In this document: positions 1-12,676 of the stretch, piece by piece
Position numbering within the stretch: position 1 is the stretch's first letter
Layout: each line of letters begins with the position of its first letter
Assembly (NCBI GenBank): GCA_014529385.2
Contig: CM043945.1
Location: 96,448,612-96,512,611, forward strand
DNA: 64,000 nt
Origin: Adiantum capillus-veneris
Lineage: Eukaryota > Streptophyta > Polypodiopsida > Polypodiales > Pteridaceae
Direction of reading: 5' to 3'
Notes under the pieces: generated by a model
What the model was told of the DNA's origin: nothing
What the model saw: the letters and a program-made list of their open reading frames with translations, nothing else
The model's database searches: none
Program-made: the position numbers and the translations under genes

Positions 1-1222
1 ATAGGCTTACCCCTTTGCACAAAATGACTACCCACGGATGGTAGCATTCTTGATTCTTGTTTTGATTCTGTTCAATAAAGAAGTGGTGCCTCTTCCCACT
101 AATGTGCCTCCTTGAGGTATTTTCTATTGTTTGCTAGCTTTTATAGGAATGTATTGCAATAGCTTGGATTTAAAACATCATGCAATCTTTTTTATATGTC
201 CACTCATCAAATCCAGCACAATGGCCAGCAAAGAACAAGTGTTACTTGACCATTATCATTGCTTGTTGTCTTTTCTAGCATCGATGCTTGCTTGCCTTAA
301 CCATAATTGGTAACAAAGTGTTTAACATATTTGCTTAGTATTATACCTAAGATTCATTATAATATTATGCCACGGTCCCTTGTTTAGGCTTATTAATCAA
401 GAATTCTAGATAAACTAGTTTAACCAAAGTAGAGCCTTTGAGATCTTCTTTAATACCGTAGAGCACTCTTCCTAATTCTTAATAGTTACCTAGGGTTTTT
501 AATCTTCTATTATGAAGCATTGCATGCAATGTGTCACTACTTTTTAGGGGCCTATCTCTACATTTCTCTTTAGTTTATATATTATAAAGGAAGTTTTCCG
601 TTATGATGAGCCTTGGGAGGGTAGCAGTGTCAAAATGACCCCCCAAAGCTACAATCGACATGGCTACACAAAAAAAAGAGCTAAAAACAATTGAGGTTCT
701 ACGTGGAGAAAAATATAAACAAAGATGCTTTGGGGGTCAACAAAAGGGAATATATTTAGGCAATGATTTCATTCATAACTTCCTTTATGGTATCTAATCT
801 TGAAGGTCTTCTAACGTAGCCTCTAGTCAGCCTTAGGACATGAAACAATCTGCTCTTGTGATTAAACAAGTCTAACTTGACTATAAGAATTAGGAAAATT
901 ACCCATGCGATTAATAGTTGATCTTTGGTTCCTATCAGAAATTCAATTACTGATGCTAGAATTTTTGATTTGTTGACCTCCACAAGTGCTCATGAGTTTA
1001 ATTATATTTCATTTCAATGTTTAATGCTCAAAAAATTTGTTTAACATTTTGTTACCAATCATTCTTTGTGTGTGTTTATTGCGTATGATTTTTTATTTTC
1101 CATGTTCTTATGAGAATGAGCGTCATTATTATTATTATTATTTGTATTAAGGCATGGGTCGGTCTTGTCGGTTCCACATGTGTAGTCATAGGTGATCCCC
1201 GATGAGACACACACACTAGATT

Positions 1223-1226
<4 letters not shown>
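1..1226. other. Gene-free stretch
   Basis: No convincing coding region, splice-consistent exon or RNA gene is seen. A 75-codon open frame at 756-983 on the minus strand has no recognisable motif and the AT-rich look of random sequence. The tract ends at a long AG microsatellite. Confidence 0.5.

Positions 1227-1310
<84 letters not shown>
1227..1310. repeat. (AG)42 microsatellite
   Basis: An uninterrupted run of 42 AG units, seen directly. It creates fake Ser-Leu open frames on the minus strand that are not genes. The perfect, long tract suggests a young or highly mutable locus. Confidence 0.97.
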
Positions 1311-1313
<3 letters not shown>

Positions 1314-1829
1314 ATGTTTGACCGTCGACTGAGTGTGGGCGCCCATATGTGGACATGACGACCCACATAAGTGGTTTGTAACCTAGTTTTTGGACATTCT
1401 CAAATGTACAGTTTTACTCTTGCTCTCCTCCTCTCTTGTGTTATCGCTTGTCTGTCTGTGAGCGTGTGAGGGAGTGTGTGCATGGAGCAAGCACGAGCAA
1501 CGATATGACGCAAATGGTTGTTGAGCGGCATCCGAGCTCCCTCTTCACGGTGGCACGAGTTAGTGTGTGCGTGGAACGAGCGTGTGCGGCGATACGGCAC
1601 TAGTAGGGTGGTTGAGCAACCACAACGGCACGAGTTTTCTTCATCGATAGCTACATATCAAAGGTAGTAAATGCTTTGTTGACTGGTATGAGATGCACAA
1701 CCTTTGTGAGTACTCCTCTCCCACACTCAAACCAAAAAATCAATTCGGAAATAGGAAAAAACATTTCTAGTGTTGGTAAAATCAAATTTCTGCTGAAATT
1801 GAAACTTCATGCAACTCTACACATGATGA
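1311..1829. other. Gene-free stretch before gypsy remnant
   Basis: No gene is recognised. The segment has runs of GTGTG/GAGCG-rich sequence near 1440-1600 and then passes into the first readable residues of a Ty3/gypsy reverse transcriptase remnant near 1830. Confidence 0.4.
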
Positions 1830-2558
1830 ATTTCTCTTACAATTTAAAGATTGTTTCATGCATGAGCTACCATCAAGAATTCCAACTTCACACCCAAAAG
1901 ATCACAAAATAGATATTATATCGGGTAATGAACCTCCTTATAGAGCTCCTTATCGTGTAAATCTAACCTCACACATGGAGATACAAATTCAATCACTGAT
2001 TTACTTGACTGAGACCTAATTCAACCTAGTTATTCACCATACGGAGCTCCAATACTTCTTGTCAAGAAGAAAAATGGACACATTATTTGACTCTCTTGTT
2101 GAAGAAAACACACCTTATGAATGGACTCATTTACAAGAAAGCTCCTTTAATGCACTTGAACATGCTTTGACTAATGCACCTGTATTGCAACTGCCTGATT
2201 TTGAAAGACCATTCTTTGTTGTAGTCACTGATGCTAGTGAAAAAGGTATTGGTGCAGTCCTTATGCACGATAACCATCCACTTGCTTTTGAAAGTCGTAA
2301 GTTCAAACCTTCTAAAACAAAGTTCAATACTATGATAAAGAATTGACTGCTGTGGAACATGCATTGAAAATCTGGTAACACTATGCAATGGGTACCGACT
2401 TGATCATTAAAATTGATCAACAAAGTATCAAATATTTACTTTCTCAACCCTTAATAGATGATAGACATATTGAATGGGCCGCTTTTATTCAAAGTTTCAG
2501 CCCATACCAGCCTAGTAAAGCAAACGTGGTAGTTGATGCTTTGAGTAGAAGACCCTGA
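1830..2558 (+). pseudogene. Ty3/gypsy RT-RNase H remnant with RT core deleted (family D)
   Basis: The start of a gypsy reverse transcriptase is readable up to 2079: the linker with HELPSRIP and a pre-RT proline segment, then, after a frameshift, QPSYSPYGAPILLVKKKNG. The sequence then jumps straight to the connection and RNase H region (EWTHLQESSFNALEHAL, then FFVVVTDASEKGIGAVL near 2212-2265). All palm motifs, including the catalytic YxDD box, are therefore absent. RNase H continues after another frameshift near 2340, ending with VDALSRRP before 2560. In the family RT makes cDNA from the element RNA and RNase H removes the template. This copy could do neither. An internal deletion near 2079 is the simplest explanation. 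Confidence 0.85.
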
Positions 2559-2689
2559 CTTAATAATCTATCAACCATTACGACAACTTTATTTGACATA
2601 TGCATGACACATAATGATGACTTCAAAACGCCATAATTGCATATGCTTGACAATTTTGTACACACATTTCTCGAATACACTATTCAAGA

Positions 2690-3758
2690 AAACCTCCTTT
2701 AACTAAACCTTTCCGTACATTAATTATTGAAGAATTGCACAAACCACCCTATGCTGGACATAGAGGATTTGCTACAACTTTTCAAAATTTATGTCATGAT
2801 TTCTATTGGCCTACTATGAAAATTAATGTTAAACAGTATGTTTCAACTTGTTTGATTTGTTAAAAGATCAAAACAGCAACATGTAAGAATTGAGACTTTT
2901 ACACCCTCTCCCCATTCCTGAAAGACCTTGGGAACACATTTCAACGGATTTTGTCACTAGATTTCCACTTATTGTTCACAAGCATGACATGATTTGGACT
3001 GTTACTGACCATTTTTCTAAACAAGCGTATTTCATTCCTTATAAGAAAACACTCACAACACATCAAGCTGCGCTTTTGTTTCTTAAGATTGTTTTCCCAC
3101 ATCATGGTTTGCCTTAAGTCATTATTTCTGATCGACATTCAAAGTTCTATAGTGCTTTTAGGACTACTGTGTTTGAAATCTTGGCACTGCACTTGACTTC
3201 ACTTCTGTATTTCATCTTGAATCTAATGGTCAAACCGAAGTCACCAATCGCACTATCATTGATTTGTTAAAGGCTTATGTTTCTTCTCGACCTAAGAAAT
3301 GGGATGATTACCTGCATATTCTACAATTTTCATATAACAACACCACTCACACTGCCACGGGTAAATTTGCATTTGAAGTTGTATATGGTCACTCACTCCC
3401 TACTCCTACTTCACGTATTTCTAATGTTGTGCCTGTCTCTGATGATTTCACTAGTGACTTTCATAATGTTTATGCAAGTGTGCATTCTGTAATTAAACAC
3501 TCACAAGAGCTTTACACTAAACATGCTAACAAGCACCACAAGGCACACCAGCTTAAGGAAGGTGATTATGTTTTACTTTGCATTGAAAAACGAAGGATCA
3601 AAAGTGTTGATACCAATGTCTTTGTTAAACTTGCTCCTCGTTTTTATAGACCTTTTATAATTTCAGCTGCCATTAATGATGTTTCTTTTCGTTTAGACCT
3701 ACCTGCACATTTTCACATTCACAATGCATTTCACATTAGTCTTTCAAGACCATTCTGA
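2690..3758 (+). pseudogene. Ty3/gypsy integrase remnant (family D)
   Basis: The zinc-binding N-terminus is visible at 2700-2870 (YAGHRG, then STCLIC), followed by a stop. The catalytic core begins at 2890 with LLHPLPIPERPWEHISTDF, giving the first Asp, and VIISDRH near 3117-3137 gives the second. After frame changes, the core end and C-terminal part are open from 3264 to 3758, including YNNTTHTATGK and FHIHNAFHISLSRPF. The protein would insert element cDNA into the genome. At least three stops or frameshifts make it non-functional. Order and spacing match the RNase H fragment upstream, so both belong to one decayed element. Confidence 0.85.
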
Positions 3759-4010
3759 GGACCCCTACCTACACACCACATTTATGAAGAACCATCTTCA
3801 CTTGTAGACCAAGAAGAGCAACTCCTCCCATACAAAATAGTTGATCAGGAGACCACCACTACACGCACTGGTATGGTTTATAACCGTCACCTTTTGACTT
3901 AAGGGCCACCCTGGAGAGGATGCTAAATGGATGCCTGAAAAGTTCTTTCGCAACTTTCCACTCCTTCTCCACAGTTTCCATCACTCACGATATAGTTGAT
4001 TTCTCTATTG
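3759..4010 (+). pseudogene. Chromodomain remnant of family D gypsy element
   Basis: Downstream of integrase, broken frames keep the linker EEPSSLVDQEEQLLPYKIVD and, in another frame near 3900-3960, GHPGEDAKWMPEKFF, the second half of a chromodomain. Chromodomains at the integrase C-terminus define chromoviruses and steer integration to particular chromatin. The remnant is split by a stop and frameshift. The call rests on position and on the conserved W and acidic/aromatic spacing. Confidence 0.65.
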
Positions 4011-4047
4011 AGCAACTCAGGACAGTTGCTATCCCTTATGGGAGGGA

Positions 4048-4590
4048 TGTTGCGAGACTGGGCACCCTCCTATTGTAGTGGTTAGTTGCAATTGGGATAG
4101 TTGGAGTAATGGTTAATTATGTGCTGTCTATTTATTTTTCTAATTGAGTTGATGATGATGATTTTCTAGAGTGGAATGTGGGGAGTTGACGAAGAGGTGC
4201 AGCCAATAACTCTCGGCCATATTATACTCACACAGTATTTTAGATTTTCATTTCAATAAGCCATTGTGGCTCTATAAATAATTATAGTGAGAACTTACCC
4301 TTATGGGTCATTTAAGAACTAATGAGCTTCACTCATTTACAAAAGTGAAGTGGTTGTAACAGAGGGGCCTCAAATTTTGGCACCTTAAACTCACAAATAA
4401 TATATTAAATACCAAGTCCACAAGAGAGGTGCCGTGGAGTTTGGGGCTAAATTTAGGCCTTTCTCTTGCAGCTTGTCTTCTCTACTCTCTTATGCTATGC
4501 TTAATTTGTTGTGTACTCTCCAATCAAGTCTCTATTCCTTACAATTCTCTTACACACTCTTACAATCTTGTATGTGTCAATTCCATGTTC
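4048..4590 (+). repeat. Probable 3' LTR of family D (end uncertain)
   Basis: A purine-rich tract ending GGGAGGGA at 4041-4047 is directly followed by TGTTGCGAGACTGGG at 4048, the layout of a polypurine tract plus LTR start just after a gypsy pol gene. A TATA-like CTCTATAAATA lies near 4270. No second copy exists in the window, so the 3' boundary, given here near 4590, is not determined. Confidence 0.5.
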
Positions 4591-4591
4591 T

Positions 4592-4594
<3 letters not shown>

Positions 4595-4623
<29 letters not shown>

Positions 4624-4656
4624 CATAGTCTAGGTGTGTGTGTGTGTGTGTGTGTG
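4595..4656. repeat. (TG)n microsatellite, two blocks
   Basis: Two TG runs, about 4595-4623 and 4633-4656, are separated by about nine bases. This is read directly from the sequence. Confidence 0.95.
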
Positions 4657-6565
4657 CTTGGAAATTGGAAAAAGAGGTGGACAGTTTGATGGTGATGTTG
4701 TGAGCATGTGTTGAATAGTTTCAGTGACCGGTCTCCCCCTCTTCTCCCAATAGAAGAGAAGCACCATCACACAACAATGATGACGAAAAACCAATGGATT
4801 TTGAGATTTTGCGTACAAAATAAATATTTTTTGGTTCGCCTCTCAAAAGACTTGTTTGTTTCCTTCAACTCTACCAAATATATGAATTCGACATACATCA
4901 AATCTAGGATTATTAAATATTACTATTTGCAAGTGCTCACATGCATTCAGGTAAGTATGTCTACGATGTTTGTGCACGTGCCCGTGCGTGTTTGCATGGT
5001 TGCACACTCTTACAATTTATGATAGGAAAAATTTACACATTGTGAAGGAACTTTCACGCATCTGTGTAATTGTTGTCTAGAACATACTTATGTGCAACAC
5101 ATGGATGTATGCAAGCGTGTTTAAAGAGAAACATTCAGGAAATGGTGAAATCTAATTACTTACTAGGGCACAATTTAATGTATTCACTCCCATATCATGT
5201 GTAGAAACACAAAAGCAAGAGACTACATCCAAGATGATTGTGCGAAGAAGAACTACCAAACATTCGTGCTTACCATATACTTCAAATACCTACACACCCT
5301 TTTTTTTTCGTAAGAAGTAGATTTCACTTTTGCCTATAGCTTATTTGCAAACAAGAACATGCTTTAGCTAGGCTATTGCAGCCCTTCAAAGCCACAAGAT
5401 TTAAAAAAGAAAGCTTGTTTTCCTTGCAACCAAAGCTCCAAATTTGGTCCATCATAACATGGGAAGTCATATGGGCACTCTTATCTGTGATGCACATGAT
5501 ACATTTAGGAGAGTGCATAGAGGAATGAATGCCACATTAGAAAGGTTTGTTGGTATTCTTATTGGCCAAAGCTTAGAAAGGACGTGTTTTGGTATGCCAC
5601 TTTATTGTAATCAAATTTTTTGGAAGGTAAGGCTCCAAGGAGGAGTCTAGCGTGAGTACCATCCTCGGTAACCATACAAGTATGAATGCATTGCGTGGCT
5701 AATCAATCCCTTGAAGTATACTCTCTTTCCCATTTATTAGAAGGACTCCATGTTCTTATGGTTCTAGGCCTAAGACTTGAAAATTCCAATTTGCAAAAAC
5801 CTATACTCTCGGCTCATAATTTGCCCTTAGCCATCCTCAAAATGCGTTGAGACCGTTCCTCACTATGTTCCCATTACAAGACTTATAAGCGTATATGGTC
5901 GTTGAGGCTTAGGAGATTCACTCATTATCGTGGAAGGCAAGGACAAGAAAGCATAGGTAGATCTCGAATATGCTTCGAAGATATGCAAGGCACAAAAATT
6001 ATGCAGAATACTGAAAATATGCGGTACTGTCTTTCATAGCAAACATGAAAGTACACTAGTTTGGGTCGTTGCATGATCAATCAAGATCATGGAGACATCA
6101 AGCAATCACATTGATTTGCAAAATAGTTTTTTTTTTCTCTAAATAGGACTTGGAGAATTAGGGAATGAACAAAGCCCAACTTTGTTATTGACAAAGGAAC
6201 AGTATCTCCTGTGGCACTCACTTATGATCAAAAGCGCATGCGATGGCCTGCTACTTGTAGAGTGCCCAAGAAAAGAAAGAGGCCATTGCCATAGCTAGGG
6301 AACATAGCTCTCTCAATCGCTCTTCTCTTCAACACAACCCCTCTTGCTCACACATGCAAGGCCACACAAGCGTTTATGCATATTTTTTTAGCATTTTGAT
6401 ATGGGACGAAGTTAAACAACAATTCTTCATTGTCCAATGCAATGTGATAGCTCTGTGATTTACATATGTCCATACTAGAAATTTCCAATGTTATATGACT
6501 ATCTCACTATTTCTTCCTAATCATAGGCTTGAATTGAAAGTTAAGGTGAACCACAACGTGCATGC

Positions 6566-6567
<2 letters not shown>

Positions 6568-6600
<33 letters not shown>
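6568..6600. repeat. (AG)16 microsatellite
   Basis: A perfect AG run after the sequence CATGCATG, seen directly. Confidence 0.95.
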
Positions 6601-6601
<1 letters not shown>

Positions 6602-7620
6602 ACTAAATTATCAAGCTATTGACCATTTAAGTATAGAATTACACCAATGCTATAGACCTTGCTAATCCCTAATTGAGACCTGAATCTTAGTTTTTGAATA
6701 TGAACATACTAGATTCAAAGTCCCGTTTTTGTGGATTCTAATAATAGTAGGCGTAAATCTTAAAAAATCCAGCTGATTTGTAGTCATGCACAACTTTCTT
6801 TGCTTTAGTGACATTTACGTTTTATTCACTACATGTATTTTACAGTTTGAATGCTACCCTTTTCCTATTTAGAGGGGGCGGAAACCTTTTATCATTTTAC
6901 TCACATTTGCAAGGCGGCAAGTCTTTCTAAAACTAGAGCAATGGAGCACAATTCCCTTCACAGCTAGCGTGGCTACTTTTCATTCCATATCTAGGAGACT
7001 TCTCTTAGGTGGGCCCTTCCTTCCACCGCCTTGTGTTACATCTTGAGAAACATAAAGGAACTCTTTTCTCCAATCAAATTCTTCCATGCAGCTTTTGCAT
7101 GTCCTAGTACTTTCAGTGTTCGAACTCACAACTCCGTTAGGGTCTCAAATTAACAGCTCTCTCTACTCACTTCGTCGCTCTCACAGAGTCTTCAATCACA
7201 ATGACAATGTCCTTTCTATCCACATTGGTTGCTTATGGCAGCCAGGTTGTAGAGGAATGTGGGTCTTGCAGGACCATCGCTATAGCATTTTTCCATGGGT
7301 TGCAGGATGAGCCTCCGTCCTTTGGAATGGGCACGAGCTCACAAATAATTTGCCTTTTCCTATCTCCTACAACAAGAGACAAGTGAGTATCATCTTTCTA
7401 AATGTTAAGCTATCTCTTATATCAACGTGAGTATCATCATTTCTGAAATTAAATTGATTCAGCTATATTTAATGTAATTCAATCTTGGAGCGTACTTGGT
7501 GATTGCACACAAAGATGTTGAAACAACCTTTCTTGAGAGTTTTATACGAAGAGTAAAACGCGATTATGACACAAATTGCGAGTTCGATCTCGATGAAGGC
7601 AGACAGATTGTGTATGCACC

Positions 7621-7762
<142 letters not shown>

Positions 7763-8760
7763 TTATGTATGCTTGTAAAAAGAGAAAACTACCCATGAGA
7801 TTGAAAGGTACAATCATATGAGAAGTGAGACAAGCATTTGGGAAAAAAATTTGACCAGAAAAAGGTCCTATATTCTCAATCAAATCTCATCAGGATAGGT
7901 AAGGAAGTTGATGGGTACTAGGATGCAACCTGCTTAGTGATAGAACGAAAGTAATGAGGCCAATGCTCAACTAGGATACAGACTCACTGATATTAGTACT
8001 AAGTAGCATATATGGAGAGTACAAGAATTTGGGAGGATACAATATGTGGTAGAAAAAGTGTGAGTCATCCCATGAACTCCCGCTTAGATCGCCGGCATCA
8101 GCACTCTCATAATGAAATGTTGAGGAGTTCTTGTTCGATATTGAGCAGCGATTACATCATTGTTGTGTGCATGCGTCGCCCGTGCATAGATCTCCGAGGC
8201 CCTTTGGCATCTCAAATGACCAAGCTGAACTGCTCGATCAAGTAGTACACCTTGTGGAGTTGTCGTCTTGTGTTGTCAGTTAGAAGCCTTTCGAGTGTTT
8301 CTAAATCAACTTGTAAGGTTTCTCTGGACATGCTTCGCTTCTCTAAAGTATCTCTCTAAGACGGCATATCTTGGATCAATAGAGTCCACTTCACGAGCAA
8401 GTGGCCCAAACCAGGCAGTGACATATGTAATCCTCCTTTGTCTTAAGTTTGTTCACCTTCCAGATTCTTCTCTCTTGCCTACAAGGTTCTTCACATGTAC
8501 TAAGATCATTGGTTGTGGGTGTGGGTTTGCACCAGGCATTAGTCAATTTTCTTACTTGTTGCCATTCTAGGGTCATGGGTATTTTCATGATGTCTGGCCA
8601 ATGTAGCATATGCACATATGTACGTGGTACTCTTTGTTTGTGTCTTTGTATATTCTTGCCATGTGGAATAAATGAATCGCCAGATTTCTCCATTTGGCTC
8701 CCTCAAATTTCTCATGTGCCATTGTCTCTCCTCTCTCATCTTTCACTACACACTCTGACA

Positions 8761-8772
8761 TAGCATCAGAGC
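8761..8772 (+). promoter_or_regulatory. Decayed primer-binding-like site
   Basis: TAGCATCAGAGC differs at two bases from TGGTATCAGAGC, the plant retrotransposon primer site complementary to initiator tRNA-Met. It follows a segment ending in ACA, as an LTR end would. No internal coding region follows before the duplicated block at 9023, so at most this is the 5' scar of an old element. Confidence 0.3.
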
Positions 8773-9085
8773 ACAAGGTGTGCTGAACATGGACCTTCTC
8801 GGGTATATTTGTCGTAAAAATTAATTTCAGCCCTAGCGTTTTTGGGGCCGCTCATCAACTATTTTGGGTTCTGCCCTCATGTTTTCAACAAAGCTCCTCA
8901 GATCTAGCTTTTTAGTGCCCCAAAGCCACCTCCTTCATCCCTCCTTGGCAATCTAGGAGACTTGCGTTTTTTTAAAGGACTATTAAATAGCCTTTTCAAC
9001 TTGCAGCCCATCATCCTCGGCCGACCTTGGGATCACTGCTTTATCTGTTGTAATCTCGTCATTGACTCGTGTTGTTTTTTTTTGC

Positions 9086-9257
9086 TTGCTATTTCGGCGT
9101 GTTCCACAGACCATTTGCTTCAGTGTCCCTTCACCCTCCTACTTGCTATTTTAGCATGGTCCATGAACCATTGCTTCAATGTCCCTTCACCTTCCGGCTT
9201 GCTATTTAAGTGTGGTCCATGGGCCATAGCTTCATTGTCCCTTCACCTTCCCGCTTG
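9086..9257. repeat. Three degenerate ~58-bp tandem units (copy 1)
   Basis: Three successive blocks start TTGCTATTT or TTGCATTTGG and end with CAGTGTCCCTTCACC-like sequence. They lie in the duplicated flank, are imperfect, and recur in copy 2 at 14958-15129. No coding sense is evident. Confidence 0.7.
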
Positions 9258-9990
9258 CATTTGGTGCTTCGTTGTCGACGGCATTGTGGTCAGCACCGGT
9301 TTTCAGCTGTGATAATACTCCCCCACTATTACATTTTGGTGTGGACAGGTGGTAGATCTTACTTCATCGAAAACCTTTTGACTTCCTTGGTGGTTCTATG
9401 GTCACTTACCCCACCCAAAGCCATGCTCAATAAGCTTTGCAAAAGAAAAAGAACTACATTATACTAATTTCATGCAGAAAAATATTAGCTAGACCATTGT
9501 GAAGATGGCTCAAGCGATGCGGGAATGTGTCTCATTAACTTGTGTCTTTTGGGCAGAGGTGTCCTCCGCAATAATCTACATCCAAAACGGATCGTATACT
9601 ACACCCTAGAAAGATACGACATTGATAGAATTGAAAGCAGAAGGTGTGGAATTTGACAATAAACCTCCGATTTCTAAGCATGATCTTGAGCCTCTCTCGG
9701 CCTATGATCTCTCAACACATGATCTCATGCATGTGATATGCTTGCACTTGCACCTTGCAAGGAGAAGGGATGGCGATGGCAGGTCTAGTTTGAAGAGAGA
9801 GGATGCAACCTTATGAGAGGGAAGAGACGTAGCATTGCACATCAAAGAGGGGAGAGAAAAAGGCCAACCGAATGGAGATAGAGTCTAGAGACAAAGAGTC
9901 AACGTTAGAGCATATGAAAACCGGCCTATAGGCCTCACTACGTATGTGTGCAACACATTACAGGAGACCAGGGAGGAGCACCCCCCCTGC

Positions 9991-10126
9991 ATATATAAAA
10001 TCCTAGAAGGACGACTCCCAAATTTTCTAGTATTTCTGAAGGCCTTGTAGAGAACTACTCATAGCTATAGACACAAGAAGAATGACAGAGGATGCAATGG
10101 GTGGTGAAGCAGATCCTCTCATCTAC
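9991..10126 (+). promoter_or_regulatory. Promoter-like TATA box and short leader cut by an LTR
   Basis: TATATAAAATC at about 9991 is followed about 90 bases later by ATG at 10082 in a short open frame starting MTEDAMGG. The frame runs into the end of a family-A LTR at 10127 and stops inside it. One reading is a host or older-element promoter and first exon interrupted by the retrotransposon. The same structure is in copy 2 (TATA about 15863, ATG 15954). Function is inferred only from the TATA box and spacing. Confidence 0.3.
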
Positions 10127-10724
10127 TATAACAAACTTGGACACTCCAAGTCAAGATTCTACCGCGACACAACAAAGATTCACTTCAAAACAGTACACAA
10201 TTGACTGTTGATTTGACACGGCCCAACGGAGTTCCATGCCTAGAGATATTGGCCCCAAAGATTGGCGCCCCTTTCGGTATTTCCTTTTGTATTAATCTGT
10301 GTTCAAAGTACAAGAGAGTGGGAGGGTTCTCACTCTCAGACTCTGCGTCCAGATGCTCTGAGAAGTGAGGGCCCTGCCCACCAATTTATAAGTTACAAGG
10401 GATGTCCAAAAAGTAGAGCCCAAAAAGCTTCTCACTCAAAAGCTCTTAAAATAAAGAAATTGACTCAAAAACTGTCAAAATCAGCCTACATAGAATTCAG
10501 CCCATGCAAAAAGCAGAATTCCGTACAGACTATCCACTTTTTGCGTCGCAATTCACGGAGCTGCCGTACAACTGCCATGTGTCATAGCTTCTACATTTTT
10601 CGTTGTTGCCACGTCAGCCTGTCTCTGCATTTCACGTGCCTGCTGCCAGCCAGTTGGGTGTAACCGGGTCTGCTGCCCCACTCTGGGATTGTGTCGGGTC
10701 ATGCTACATCACGAGTTTGTGACA
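10127..10724 (-). repeat. Family A 3' LTR, copy 1
   Basis: On the minus strand it starts TGTCACAAACTCGTG at 10724, just after the purine tract CAAGAGGGGGGG, and ends TTTGTTATA at 10127, where similarity to the inverted third copy stops. Length is 598 bp. Comparison with the copies at 15999-16596 and 19047-19604 sets both edges. The last bases TATA replace the TACA of the inverted copy. Confidence 0.8.
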
Positions 10725-11285
10725 TACCCCCCCTCTTGAAAGCATTGTAATCGCCCTCGATTACGCTTGCAAAAAAGACAGAGGCCATATACTGTCTTAG
10801 CAGACATTGACTGTTACTACTGACGTACTAGGAACAACACATCTAGCACATGTACGAATCGACAGTCACATCACTTGACATCACATGATGAATCACATTC
10901 AACAATCATTCTAATCTGAGACCATGATTTATCGGCAACATATTTAGCAATCGCATCTAGATGCCCGATGAACTAATCCTTATTGCAATTATGTCTATAG
11001 AGATTTATAAGACCAAAATGCTGCAGTCATTTCGTCTATCAAGTCTTGTACTTAAACAAGTCAAGTACACATCAGTATCATATTATCAGGAATTGCAAAT
11101 CTTAAAAGTCATTACAGCAGAATACTGACAGCCCACAGTATCCCTGAAACCCAATAGGGACATCAATGACTCTATTATCAAAATTAGGGCAATCTGTTGA
11201 CAAAGGAGCAGAGTGACTCCCCTCTTGTGCAAGGCCGTTGCACCAAATTCCGCCCATGCTAAAATCGGGGTTCTATCGGAGTAAA
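10725..11285 (-). other. Family A polypurine tract and 3' untranslated region
   Basis: Next to the LTR lies the purine run (minus strand AAGAGGGGGG, about 10728-10737) used to prime plus-strand DNA synthesis in this family. The rest, to the chromodomain stop at 11286, is non-coding and is duplicated in copy 2 and, inverted, at 18730-19046. It contains a 10-bp GTGATGTC-like motif whose copy number differs between copies. Confidence 0.65.
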
Positions 11286-11828
11286 CTATGCTAAATCGAA
11301 TGCTTGAAGGTAAAGATTCACAATCTGAGGAGTATCTGCCAGGTCCTCCTCCTCCATCCACTTCGCATCCAATGCGGGATAGTTCTTGAATTTAACCAAG
11401 AACCGCCTTATCACTTTACCTTTTATCTTTTTATCTTTATGTGCCAATATGTGTTTTGGAACGAGTATCTTTTTGCTTTCCTCCACTTCGGGTTGCTCAT
11501 CTGGCTCCCCATCATCGGGCACATCGCCTTTAAAAGGCTTCAAGAGACTCACATGAAAATCATTGTGAATTCTCCAAGTATCGGGCAATTTCAATCTAAA
11601 GGAGACATCATTTATCTTTTCTTTTATCTCAAAAGGTCCATAGTATCTCATGCTAAGATTTGGAAAAAGTCGCTCCTTTCCCTTTTTCTTTCTCAGGCGT
11701 GCCTTCTCAAAACGTAGAAGCACCCAATGGTTCTCCTTCAATTTCAAATCGCGACCATGTCGATCTGTTGCCTTTTTGTGTCTTTCCTGAGATTTTTGTA
11801 AAGTCCCTCGTGTACTGGTTGGCTTCAA
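11286..11828 (-). pseudogene. Family A integrase C-terminus and chromodomain, copy 1
   Basis: A 180-codon open frame holds the integrase tail ([34 protein letters not shown]) and then a chromodomain of the form [20 protein letters not shown]. This end of integrase binds DNA, and the chromodomain is thought to bind modified histones. Compared with copy 2 it lacks 33 bp near 11803, flanked by a repeated AAG, which breaks the link to the upstream frame. Confidence 0.9.
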
Positions 11829-12480
11829 AAATATTACCTTTCATGCTTAAGAAGGGTGGAACCTTCGGAGAACCTTCAATAATATCAAATGGCGCCTTCC
11901 CCGTCGAAGAGTGAATCGTGTTATTGTAGGCAAATTCCACCAAATGCAAAAACTTTTCCCATTGAGTCTTCTTATCCGAAATGTAAGACTTCAATAAATC
12001 CAATACGGCTGAATTTGCAATCTCAAATTGCCCATCTATTTGCGGGTGGAAACACGATGAGAACTGCAACCGCGTGCCAATGTTCTCCCAAATAGCCTTC
12101 CAAGAAAAATTCGTGAATCAGGGATCTCTATCGGAGACAATTGTCTCAGGCATGCCATGTAATCTGAATATCTGGGAAATGAATAGTCTCGCTAAGTGAT
12201 CCGGCTTGACTGTTTTCTTCACTGGAATGAAATGAGCTTGCTTGCTAAATCTGTCAATAACGGTCCAGATACCATCATGCCCACTTTGTATCTTTGGGAG
12301 ACCAAAAATGAAATCCATAGCAATACTTTCCCAGGGGTGGGTGGGAATTGGTAAAGGCTGTAACAAATCTCTGTGCTTTATGCCTGTCAAACTTGACCTT
12401 CTGGCATACCAAGCAACTGTGTACAAAATCGTCCATGTCCTTCTCGAGTCTTGGCCAAAAGAATTATCTCTCGACACCTT
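11829..12480 (-). pseudogene. Family A integrase core, copy 1
   Basis: Two open pieces together cover the catalytic core. The first (12118-12477) has [17 protein letters not shown] with the first Asp and ETIVSDRDP with the second. The next (11707-12069) has SSCFHPQIDGQFEIANSA with the Glu, so the D-D-E triad is still readable. The pieces are in different frames, separated near 12070-12117 by a stop and shift. A disturbed zinc-finger region lies at 12400-12480. The enzyme would not be made from this copy. Confidence 0.88.
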
Positions 12481-12676
12481 TCAAGGTGGTATCAATGCCG
12501 TGGTGACCCGTAAATGGTGGACAGTGGAATTCGGTTAGAACCTTTTCCATCAACGGCTGTGTAACGCATAACATCATTTTCTTCATCAAGTAACCATCCC
12601 GAATGGAACATCCGGCTACTACCTCCCTATTCTGTATTCGATCGAATACATCCGCAAAATTTGGATCTGTGGCATA

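Noticed and set aside
1227-1310. CRISPR-like or regulatory array
   Set aside because: Pure dinucleotide repeats without spacers; the window looks eukaryotic and no array is present anywhere.
1059-1366. Ser-Leu-repeat open frames on the minus strand
   Set aside because: They are translations of the (AG)42 microsatellite.
8391-8776. Overlapping open frames on both strands
   Set aside because: No motif, mutual overlap and no splice or start context; chance openness is likely.
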